Shown piece after piece: positions 1-5,908 of a stretch of DNA of 5,908 nucleotides. Each line of letters begins with the position of its first letter. Within the stretch, counting starts at the first letter, position 1. The stretch spans positions 1 to 5,908 of the forward strand of contig PBNG01000017.1 of assembly GCA_002723015.1 (NCBI GenBank), read 5' to 3'. The notes beneath the pieces were generated by a model. It was not told the DNA's origin. It saw nothing but the letters and a program-made list of their open reading frames with translations, and searched no databases. A program made the translations under genes and the position numbers. The stretch comes from Roseibacillus sp. Lineage in GTDB: Bacteria > Verrucomicrobiota > Verrucomicrobiae > Verrucomicrobiales > Akkermansiaceae.

Positions 1-1
1 T

Positions 2-2911
2 GAAGCAGCCCCAGAAGTTGTCCCGAAAGTAGCAGCGGAAACAGGTGGCGGGCTCGAAATGAAACTCGGAACCTATTGGCTGGGCCGGGGTGGGGTTCTG
101 ATGCTTCTGACCGGATTCGTCTTCCTCGCGAAGTATTTTCTGACTAGCAACGAAGTCTCAGCCGGTCTTAAGGTTGCTAGCCTTTATGTCCTTTCTGCGT
201 CCCTGCTTGGAGTGGGATTCTGGATCGGGAAAACCCGTGAGACGATGCGGAACTATGGTGAGGTCCTTGCAGCGGGGGGCTTTGCGGCCGTTTATTTCAC
301 CACCTTCGCCGCTCATAAGGTCCCCGGACTGGACATCATTTCCAGCCCGCTGGTTGCTGGAATTCTGATGCTCTCGTGGGCGGCGGTGATGGTCTACACC
401 GCAGATCGCAAGCAGTCCCAGACCCTCGCTGTCATGGGGGTCCTGCTTGCCTACTACACGCTTCTCATTGATCAAGCGGTTCTCTTCTCTCTCTTTTCCG
501 CGCTCATCCTGTCGGGAGCAGCACTCATCTTTCTACTTCGCAACCGCTGGACCATAGTCGGATCCTGCAGCCTCGGCGGAACATATCTTGCCTTTGCCTA
601 TTGGCGCTTTCCGGAATTACTCTCGTGGTTAGGCAGTGCCTCGCCGGCTTCCGAAAGTTTCTGGCCGGCCTACGGGTTCCTGATATGTTACTGGGCCACC
701 TTCAGCGCTGCGGTCTTTCTCTCCGATTACCTCGCCGAGAAAGAGCGCTCGGCCTTGGCTGGATTGAACAATGCCGCTTTTCTGGTGTTTTTCGGTCTTG
801 GCATGGGTCGCCACTACCCGGACCAGTTCTGGCTTTTTTCCCTGATCGCAGGCTTCGTCTTCCTGCTGCTCTCGGGGCTGTCTGATCGGCGTCTCGGAAG
901 GGGAACCCTAATTGGAGCTCTCTACCTGACCAAGGGACTCGTGCTCATAACCCTTGCGTTTTTTATGAAGCTCAGCGGCTTTTCACTGGCAGTGCTCATC
1001 GCTGCCCAGAGTTGCGTGCTGCTCGTCGTGGCGGTCTCCCGACGAAACAAAGTTCTGGAGGTAGCAGCCCACCTTTCGGCCTGTCTGGCGGTCTTTTATA
1101 CGGTGGTCAGTGAAGCCGGAGGGGCAGAGAAGTTCTGGTTCGTTGAATTTAGTGAGGGAATCCCGGCCGTTGCTTCTTTTGCGCAGCTTTTCTTCCTCGT
1201 CTTCTGTGCCTGGTGGAGCCGGAATCGCAGGGGGCCCACAGGGTCGGAGTCTCCCCTCGATACCCGCGCGTTGTTTTATCTCGGGCTCGGGGTGTTGGCT
1301 CTGCTGGTTGGTGCCTATAGCGATCTCACCGACAACTGGCGAGCGCTCGTATTAGTCGGCTTAGGGGCCTGCGCAGCGCTACTCGGAGGTTGGCGTCGCT
1401 TCAAGCTAGAGGAACTGGGCGTTGTCGGTCAGGTGTTCTCCGCGGTCGCCGCGATAACGTTCCTCATGCAATTGACAGGCTCCGGGGCTCCCCCGGTGAT
1501 TCAATCGATACTGGTTCTAGTGTTGTATCTGGGGCTCGTGCACTGGGCAGCGCATACGCGATTGCCGCTGCCCGGACGAGGAGGGATTCTCATACAATGG
1601 CTGTTCGCGGTGGTCTTTGTGGCCGCTCTCCCTCTCGCAATCGAGGAACACGCCGGTTTGCCAAGGGCGGCCTGGGTATTGCTTCCGGGGCTGCTCGCGC
1701 TAGCACTGACGGTCTACGGCTATCGTATGCGCATCACGGCACTCGCCGTTCTCCCGCAGACCTACCACCTCGTCGCTGCTTATCTTTCAGAAAGTGGTTT
1801 CCCCGGTGAACATTGGCTGATCGGATTCTGTCCGCTCGTCCTTCTGCTATTGAACATAATTCTTGTTTCCTGCCTTTGTCGTCGAGTGGACATGGGGAGT
1901 CAGCCAAAACAAATCGCGCAACTGCTCGAGGCAGGAGTGCTCCTTCTCCGGATTCTGGCTCTTGTGTTTTTCGGATCCTTTGTTCATCGGTATGTCCCAG
2001 TGGCGTGGCAGGCTTCTGCATGTTCGCTGGCGGCATTGCTGATGCAGGTTATCGCGATTCGGCACCTCCACCGACAACATTTCGTCTTTGGACTTATCCT
2101 GCTCGGAGCGAGTGCATTGCTCGTTCTATCTCGGGAAACCGATGCTCCCTGGATTGTGGCGCTGCTTCCTCTCGTGCTCTTTCTGGGCAATATTGCTCTC
2201 GCCGATAATTTCTGCCGGCGGGTGGACACGCCAGGGCGGCCAAAAGAAGGCCCTGATCCACTCGAGGCAGCAATGCTCCTCCTCCGGATTCTGGCTCTTG
2301 TGTTGTTCGGATCCTTTGTTCATCGGTATGTTCCAGTCGCGTGGCAAGCTTCTGCTTGTTCGCTGGCCGCATTGGCGCTGCACGTTGTCGCTATTCGACA
2401 CCTTCATCGACATCGTTTCGTGTTCGGGCTTATTCTTCTGGGAGCAAGTGTAGCTCTGCTCTTCCGCGACGTGTGGGGTTTCAATGCCGCGTGGCAAGCC
2501 TACCTTGTGGCCCTGATGCCAATGATCTTCCAGCAAATCTCACGGCAGAGGGGCGGGTTTGCGGTAGCCAGCGCCGTCTATCACCGAATAATGGCAACTG
2601 CTGCAGTGGGCCTCCTGTGGTTGCTTCTGTCCATCGAAGTTCGCTCCGTCGGACAAGGATTCTACGTTATCGCAAGCTGGGCAATCCTTGGCGTCCTTGC
2701 CTTTGTGGTGGGGTGGTTCCTCCGGGAGCGCATTTACCGGATCCTTAGCCTCCTAGTGGTAGGGGTCGCCCTTGGACGCCTGCTCATAATTGATGTATGG
2801 GGCCTCGACCCGATCGCTCGTATCCTCACCTTTATCCTTATCGGCTTCATACTTCTTGCCCTTGGTTTTATCTACACCCGCTACCAGGATAAGCTCCGTC
2901 GCATTTTCTAA
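2..2911 (+). CDS. DUF2339-type polytopic membrane protein, 5'-truncated by the window edge
   Basis: Large integral membrane protein of the DUF2339 family (predicted membrane protein, function unknown). The reading frame is open back to base 2, with no stop before the first ATG at 59. The residues around that ATG (GGGLEMKLGTYWLGRGGVLM) match the family's signature just before its first helix, which normally follows a soluble or coiled-coil N-terminal region. The Met at 59 is therefore probably internal and the real start lies outside the window. Counting from that Met, 950 residues are visible, almost all hydrophobic, giving roughly two dozen or more membrane helices joined by short Arg/His-containing loops. 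The end (residues about 915-950, finishing YTRYQDKLRRIF) is the typical family terminus: a last helix, then a basic tail. Residues 585-808 are a tandem duplication, described separately. Translation ends at three consecutive in-frame stops, TAA TGA TGA (2909-2917). No catalytic motif is visible. Family call is confident; role is unknown. Confidence 0.85.
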   Translation, partial: EAAPEVVPKVAAETGGGLEMKLGTYWLGRGGVLMLLTGFVFLAKYFLTSNEVSAGLKVASLYVLSASLLGVGFWIGKTRETMRNYGEVLAAGGFAAVYFTTFAAHKVPGLDIISSPLVAGILMLSWAAVMVYTADRKQSQTLAVMGVLLAYYTLLIDQAVLFSLFSALILSGAALIFLLRNRWTIVGSCSLGGTYLAFAYWRFPELLSWLGSASPASESFWPAYGFLICYWATFSAAVFLSDYLAEKERSALAGLNNAAFLVFFGLGMGRHYPDQFWLFSLIAGFVFLLLSGLSDRRLGRGTLIGALYLTKGLVLITLAFFMKLSGFSLAVLIAAQSCVLLVVAVSRRNKVLEVAAHLSACLAVFYTVVSEAGGAEKFWFVEFSEGIPAVASFAQLFFLVFCAWWSRNRRGPTGSESPLDTRALFYLGLGVLALLVGAYSDLTDNWRALVLVGLGACAALLGGWRRFKLEELGVVGQVFSAVAAITFLMQLTGSGAPPVIQSILVLVLYLGLVHWAAHTRLPLPGRGGILIQWLFAVVFVAALPLAIEEHAGLPRAAWVLLPGLLALALTVYGYRMRITALAVLPQTYHLVAAYLSESGFPGEHWLIGFCPLVLLLLNIILVSCLCRRVDMGSQPKQIAQLLEAGVLLLRILALVFFGSFVHRYVPVAWQASACSLAALLMQVIAIRHLHRQHFVFGLILLGASALLVLSRETDAPWIVALLPLVLFLGNIALADNFCRRVDTPGRPKEGPDPLEAAMLLLRILALVLFGSFVHRYVPVAWQASACSLAALALHVVAIRHLHRHRFVFGLILLGASVALLFRDVWGFNAAWQAYLVALMPMIFQQISRQRGGFAVASAVYHRIMATAAVGLLWLLLSIEVRSVGQGFYVIASWAILGVLAFVVGWFLRERIYRILSLLVVGVALGRLLIIDVWGLDPIARILTFILIGFILLALGFIYTRYQDKLRRIF
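1811..2146 (+). repeat. Internal tandem repeat, copy 1 (112 codons) within the DUF2339-type gene
   Basis: First copy of an in-frame 336-bp duplication, covering residues 585-696 counted from the Met at 59. It abuts copy 2 directly and aligns with it without gaps. By hand count 71 of 112 residues are identical. Within the core (1925-2113 against 2261-2449), 54 of 63 residues and 162 of 189 bases match. The core holds LLLRILALVFFGSFVHRYVP, then WQASACSLAAL, then a basic loop AIRHLHRQH, then FVFGLILLGAS. The unit reads as about three or four membrane helices. Confidence 0.9.
2147..2482 (+). repeat. Internal tandem repeat, copy 2 (112 codons) within the DUF2339-type gene
   Basis: Second copy of the 336-bp unit, residues 697-808, starting at the ProTrp that aligns with HisTrp in copy 1. 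It keeps CRRVD, LLLRILALV, FGSFVHRYVPVAWQASACS, AIRHLHRHR and FVFGLILLGAS. The two copies diverge mostly in the loop after CRRVD and at the end of the unit, where this copy runs into family-typical sequence (FRDVWGF). Many of the base differences in the core fall at third codon positions, so both copies look maintained as protein rather than decaying. Confidence 0.9.
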
Positions 2912-2935
2912 TGATGAGAATGTTGTGATCGAGGG

Positions 2936-2946
2936 CCTGGTCCAGG
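2936..2946. repeat. 11-bp palindrome in the convergent intergenic gap
   Basis: The bases CCTGG-T-CCAGG form a perfect dyad in the 69-bp gap between the convergent genes ending at 2911 and 2981. It is loosely flanked by GATC at 2927-2930 and 2947-2950. The one-base centre is too small for a hairpin loop unless the inner pairs open, and no T-run follows on either strand. It may be chance, a protein-binding dyad, or part of a weak bidirectional transcription stop; the sequence does not decide. Confidence 0.25.
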
Positions 2947-2980
2947 GATCATAATACCATTTGGTCGAAACCGAGGTCCT

Positions 2981-3751
2981 TCAGGGAATGATAACCCTCA
3001 GGAACACCTTATCAGTGTTTGAGGGCTGCGAGTAACTCATGGTCGTGCCGTTCCCGTTCAGAGCTGCTCCGATGTTACCCCATGATTCCAGGTCAGTAGA
3101 ACGCTGCACTTGGTAGCTTTGTCCGGCCACAGTGGGCCACGAGATGATCAGATTGCCGTCATCAAGCCCGAAGCTTGAGGGGGCGAGCTCCGGGTCTTCA
3201 CTCGGGATGGTCCACTTCTTAATTGTGAGCGGCATCCCGTCGGGGATCGGGGTCGGCGTGTATATTAAAAAAGACCGCGATGAACTAGGTGGCTGTAGTA
3301 CGGCCGCCTCCATTCCGTTTGTATTTTCCAGACTCCCTACCTGCTCTTCTGTCACCGTTATGCCCTGCAATGAGACCGTTGAAAATCTTGGGACTCCCGG
3401 TCCGACGATAGCCCGGTAAACCAAGGCTTCCTTATTTAGAAAGATAATCCGGGGGGCTCCTCCTCCCGAGATACCCCTCCAAACTAGTTCGCCATCCTGA
3501 TTCAAAACCGCGACGACATACAAGGTCGATGGCACGGGTCCAAATTGGAACTGAACGCTAAATACCATGGCGCACATTCCGTCTTTGCTGAGGACCGGCG
3601 TGCCTTCTTCAAAGCCTCCTGAAAGGGTTGCGCCCGGCCAGATGATCGCGGCATCAACTTCATATTCCCAGTCGTCCTGCGGTTGTGTCGCAGGGCAATC
3701 CGAGCCAAGAACGATAGAAATGAACAGGGCGAATCCAGCGAAAGTTTTCAT
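2981..3751 (-). CDS. Exported protein with verrucomicrobial-type C-terminal module, N-terminal part unrecognised
   Basis: A 256-residue protein predicted to be exported. Residues 1 to about 16 form a signal peptide: Lys2, a hydrophobic stretch FAGFALFISIVLG, then a polar SDCPATQ segment. Cleavage is likely near residue 16; Cys19 is not in a proper lipobox. Residues about 28-185 are beta-rich, with alternating short hydrophobic strands and turns such as LNQDGELVW (83-91), faintly reminiscent of propeller-type blades, but I do not recognise the family. Residues about 197-256 (GNLIISWPTVAGQSYQVQRS, then TDLESWGNIG, ending VFLRVIIP) match the fibronectin-III-like C-terminal module frequent on exported verrucomicrobial proteins. 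The start is fixed: an in-frame TAG lies at 3761-3763 and a good ribosome site at 3757-3762. It is the last of three minus-strand genes, 114 bp after the small membrane protein, and converges on the DUF2339-type gene. Function unknown. Confidence 0.8.
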   Translation of the reverse strand: MKTFAGFALFISIVLGSDCPATQPQDDWEYEVDAAIIWPGATLSGGFEEGTPVLSKDGMCAMVFSVQFQFGPVPSTLYVVAVLNQDGELVWRGISGGGAPRIIFLNKEALVYRAIVGPGVPRFSTVSLQGITVTEEQVGSLENTNGMEAAVLQPPSSSRSFLIYTPTPIPDGMPLTIKKWTIPSEDPELAPSSFGLDDGNLIISWPTVAGQSYQVQRSTDLESWGNIGAALNGNGTTMSYSQPSNTDKVFLRVIIP

Positions 3752-3756
3752 GGCCG

Positions 3757-3762
3757 CTTCCT
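3757..3762 (-). promoter_or_regulatory. Ribosome binding site of the exported protein gene
   Basis: On the minus strand AGGAAG sits five bases before the ATG at 3751-3749, with the AGGA core seven bases away. It overlaps an in-frame TAG (3763-3761), which rules out any start further upstream and so settles the N-terminus. Confidence 0.6.
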
Positions 3763-3865
3763 ATCATGCCCGGGTGGTAAGCGACAAGTGGACTCGATTA
3801 CTTTCAGCGCAGGAGGCCGGAGAACAGGGAGACGAATCAGGTCCTTGTTCACAACACGCAGGCCC

Positions 3866-4249
3866 TCAATGGCCCGAGGCGTAGGATCCCAGTGCGGAGA
3901 ATACCGTAACGATGCCGAGCACGGCCAGGGCGCCAAAGATGGCCCCCAGAACTGTGCCAGTCACTGCTTTTTTCTTCCCCCCCTCGTTCTCAGGATCAGC
4001 CTTTATGTCGCGAAGCCCAAGCGTTCCGAACACAATTGCACATATTGCCAGCACCACGATCCCGCAACACTGGAATACAAGCAGAACGAGCGACTCAATC
4101 TCGCCAATCCATTGCATGACCATTTCTCCCGTCGCGGCCATGAGAATCAGGATGAGCGCAGCACCTGTCCCTGTAATTAGACTCAGCTTGGCAAACCGGT
4201 TTGCAGGTGGACTCTCGGTTGACGAGGAAGTATTTCCGGGATTCGGCAT
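3866..4249 (-). CDS. Small three-helix membrane protein, DUF4190-like
   Basis: A 127-residue inner-membrane protein resembling the DUF4190 family: small proteins with paired helices and a 'G.LGLR.IK' loop, function unknown. Residues 1-19 are a polar, Ser/Pro-rich tail. Helix 1 is at about 20-39, helix 2 at about 51-78 and helix 3 at about 96-118. Between helices 2 and 3 lies a charged loop (LRDIKADPENEGGKKKA) whose net basic end suggests it faces the cytoplasm. The following TGTVLGAIFGALAVLGIV matches the family's usual last helix. The start is bounded by an in-frame TAA only two codons upstream (4253-4255), yet no Shine-Dalgarno sequence precedes the ATG. The next in-frame Met is residue 37, which would remove helix 1. 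It lies 131 bp downstream of the serine hydrolase gene and 114 bp upstream of the exported protein gene, all on the same strand. Real gene likely; family placement moderately sure. Confidence 0.72.
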   Translation of the reverse strand: MPNPGNTSSSTESPPANRFAKLSLITGTGAALILILMAATGEMVMQWIGEIESLVLLVFQCCGIVVLAICAIVFGTLGLRDIKADPENEGGKKKAVTGTVLGAIFGALAVLGIVTVFSALGSYASGH

Positions 4250-4380
4250 CGTTTAAGAAGTTAGCGATACGGTGGCCCGAGCGCCAGAGCAATTCAGGCC
4301 CGGATTCCAAATCCACTGCCTCCAGACAGCAGAGTGCGGAGCCCCCCAATCTGTCAGATGTCGCAGAAGCGTGACCTCTA

Positions 4381-5886
4381 TCATTCACCTCTCAGGATGG
4401 TCAGGTTTCTAGGCCCGAAGAGCGAGTGTCGCAACTGGCTCGTCCACGTCATCCGGTTATTTTTGAAGCGGAATCTGTAGAGAATACTGGCCGGGGTTTC
4501 AGTAAGATAGACCCTCGCATGATACTCATCCGGTTTGACCCAGGCGCCACTGGCACCAATTAGTCGCCTCAAAGATTTTGTGGAGGGAAGATGGCTTATC
4601 ATACGGGAGCTGACATATTTTCCGCTGCCAAGCTCAAGGGTTTCGCGTCCATGATCCATTTCCACGGTGATGCGATGATCGTCCTCATGAAGGTCAAACG
4701 AGACTGATCGGACTCCAGCGTCGTTCTCAAACACCTTGAATGTTCGCTGCGCGAGCCCCTGGGATACAGGAGATCGTCGATTTCCCTCAACGACTGGCAG
4801 GCTCAACCCGTCCAATTTAACCGCTAGCGCCCTGGAGGCCGGGGGGTCGGAATCCAGAGGGCTTGCTGACATGCCCGGCAGGAGGAGGGCCCAGACCGCC
4901 TCCATGATCTTTCCCATTTCATCTGCCCCGGAGGTAATGGCAATCACTGCTTGATGCTCGGGAATCACAATACAGAATTGGCCGAAAGCCCCGTCGCCCC
5001 GGTAACAGTTGTGGCGGCACCGCCAGAATTGAAACCCATACCCCTGGTCCCAATCACTGTCAGGGTCACTGCCATTAGAGGTTTGTTTGGAGGTCGCCTC
5101 CTGAACCCATTCCTCTGAAAGAATACGTGTGCCCTGCCAGATCCCCCTCTGAAGGTAAAGCTGACCAAGTTTGGCTATGTCCTCGGTAGTAATCCGGAGA
5201 CCCCAGCCGCCAGCGTCGATGCCTTCCGGCGAGCGATCCCATTCGGGCTTCTTAATTTCCAGCAACTGGAAGAGCCGTTTGTCGAGGTAGTCAACAAGTC
5301 TCTCTCGAGTGACCGATTGCAGGATCGCCGAAAGCATGTAGGTGGCGGCCGAATTGTATTGGAAATGGGTCCCAGGTTTGAACTCAATTTCCGAATGTAG
5401 AAATGCCCTGACCCAACTCGACTCCGACTGCAAGAGGGCCGGCTCCTTGCGGTGACCGGTCGTCATGGTAATGAGATCTCGGATCCGCATCGCCTTGAGC
5501 TGCCAGCTGGGCTCGTCTGGAATCTCCTCGGGAAAGAAGGAGACAACCGGGTCATCGAGTGACAAGTGGCCCTCTCCAATCGCCAAGCCAATTGCGGTAG
5601 AGGTAAAGCTCTTGCTCAGGGAATGCATCAGCTGCGGTGTTTCTTCCTCATAGGGTGTCCACCATCCTTGTGCGATCCGACTTCCATGGCGAAGAATCAT
5701 GAAGCTGTGAACGGCGTCGAGGTCCCTCTCGAGGCGTTCGACGAACGAGAGGATCGCAGCAGACGAAACCCCTTCCTTTTCGGGGTGGCTGACTGGGAGA
5801 GGAAGCGGAGGCTGAGCGTGTAACTCGCCACAAAAGAAGAGTCCGCATAAGAAGCCCAGGGCCTTGCTGGAGATTACCAGTTTCAT
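4381..5886 (-). CDS. Periplasmic serine hydrolase, beta-lactamase/class C PBP fold
   Basis: A 501-residue exported serine hydrolase of the beta-lactamase-related family (Pfam 'Beta-lactamase', S12-like). The family includes class C beta-lactamases, D-Ala-D-Ala peptidases and esterases, so the substrate is not known. Residues 1-24 are a signal peptide ending ELHA before QPP. The catalytic SxxK is S89-L-S-K92, with S89 as nucleophile, and the Tyr motif is Y177-N-S179. The third-motif region is G297-D-G-A-F-G-Q303, followed by a strand VIAITSG, as in close relatives; a canonical KTG is absent. Residues about 350-501 form a second domain with GASGAW (444-449), ETP (463-465) and FGP (490-492). This domain recurs in related serine hydrolases and is probably complete here. 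The ATG at 5886 is preferred over an in-frame TTG at 5904 because it places the signal peptide correctly. It is first of three minus-strand genes and is intact; its promoter lies outside the window. Confidence 0.88.
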   Translation of the reverse strand: MKLVISSKALGFLCGLFFCGELHAQPPLPLPVSHPEKEGVSSAAILSFVERLERDLDAVHSFMILRHGSRIAQGWWTPYEEETPQLMHSLSKSFTSTAIGLAIGEGHLSLDDPVVSFFPEEIPDEPSWQLKAMRIRDLITMTTGHRKEPALLQSESSWVRAFLHSEIEFKPGTHFQYNSAATYMLSAILQSVTRERLVDYLDKRLFQLLEIKKPEWDRSPEGIDAGGWGLRITTEDIAKLGQLYLQRGIWQGTRILSEEWVQEATSKQTSNGSDPDSDWDQGYGFQFWRCRHNCYRGDGAFGQFCIVIPEHQAVIAITSGADEMGKIMEAVWALLLPGMSASPLDSDPPASRALAVKLDGLSLPVVEGNRRSPVSQGLAQRTFKVFENDAGVRSVSFDLHEDDHRITVEMDHGRETLELGSGKYVSSRMISHLPSTKSLRRLIGASGAWVKPDEYHARVYLTETPASILYRFRFKNNRMTWTSQLRHSLFGPRNLTILRGE

Positions 5887-5897
5887 ACAGGCAACAA

Positions 5898-5902
5898 TCC
5901 TC
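5898..5902 (-). promoter_or_regulatory. Probable ribosome binding site of the serine hydrolase gene
   Basis: On the minus strand GAGGA lies eleven bases before the ATG at 5886-5884, slightly longer than ideal spacing. It overlaps the alternative TTG start (5904-5902), so it could only serve the ATG. This supports the 501-residue form over a 507-residue one. Confidence 0.45.
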
Positions 5903-5908
5903 AACTCT

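Noticed and set aside
1734..2536. Several overlapping minus-strand and other-frame open frames over the duplicated region of the DUF2339-type gene.
   Set aside because: They resemble one another only because the DNA beneath is duplicated. The plus-strand frame alone shows membrane helices and family signatures.
2912..2980. A bidirectional transcription terminator in the convergent gap.
   Set aside because: The only dyads (2936-2946 and a 4-bp ACCA/TGGT pair near 2956-2965) have loops too short for stable hairpins and no T-run follows on either strand.
3752..3865. A sigma-70-like promoter before the exported protein gene, with TTGTCG as a possible -35.
   Set aside because: No -10 box with acceptable match lies at 16-18 bases spacing, so the match is not better than chance.
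3683..4180. A 165-codon plus-strand open frame across the 114-bp spacer and opposite the small membrane protein gene.
   Set aside because: The translation is low-complexity and rich in Arg/Cys/His, without any domain, and it lies antisense to two well-supported genes.
4302..4314. A 5-bp inverted repeat (GGATT-CCA-AATCC) in the spacer after the serine hydrolase gene, considered as a terminator.
   Set aside because: The stem is short and AT-containing, and no U-run follows on the transcribed strand; this is expected by chance at this length.
4095..4388. A minus-strand open frame starting with GTG that overlaps the end of the serine hydrolase gene and runs across the spacer into the small membrane protein gene.
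   Set aside because: Its product has no hydrophobic pattern or recognisable motif. Its second half lies in another frame of a gene with clear membrane helices, so it looks like a shadow frame.
4381..5886. Calling the serine hydrolase an antibiotic-inactivating class C beta-lactamase.
   Set aside because: SxxK and the Tyr motif are shared by many peptidases and esterases, a canonical KTG is absent, and the extra C-terminal domain points to the broad serine-hydrolase group rather than AmpC.

Overview
The window reads as chromosomal DNA of a Gram-negative-type bacterium, most likely a member of the Verrucomicrobiota or a close PVC relative. The best taxonomic clue is the C-terminal module of the secreted protein at 2981-3751, with its 'SWP.VAGQ.YQVQRSTDL..W' pattern. 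This module is very common at the ends of exported verrucomicrobial proteins. A DUF2339-type giant membrane protein and a periplasmic serine hydrolase with a 'GASGAW' C-terminal domain fit the same group. This assignment is inference from protein flavour; no rRNA or tRNA is present.

Layout: (1) 2-2911, plus strand, the 3' part of a very large polytopic membrane protein of the DUF2339 type. It is open at the left edge, so its true N-terminus lies outside the window. It contains a 112-residue tandem internal duplication (1811-2146 and 2147-2482). (2) 2912-2980, a 69-bp convergent intergenic gap with a short palindrome but no convincing terminator. (3) Three minus-strand genes in tandem, transcribed right to left: a serine hydrolase of the beta-lactamase/PBP4 fold (4381-5886), a 127-aa three-helix membrane protein of DUF4190 type (3866-4249), and a 256-aa exported protein with an unrecognised N-terminal part (2981-3751). 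The spacers between them are 131 bp (4250-4380) and 114 bp (3752-3865). In neither spacer did I find a convincing promoter, terminator or small gene, so it is undecided whether the three form one operon.

Working together: all four products act at or beyond the inner membrane, but nothing in the sequence shows a shared pathway. The three minus-strand genes are a plausible but unproven co-transcribed cell-envelope group. I see no mobile element, CRISPR array, RNA gene, phage gene or defence gene. The feature most worth a second look is the in-frame tandem duplication inside the DUF2339-type protein. I do not see a clearly new biological system here.
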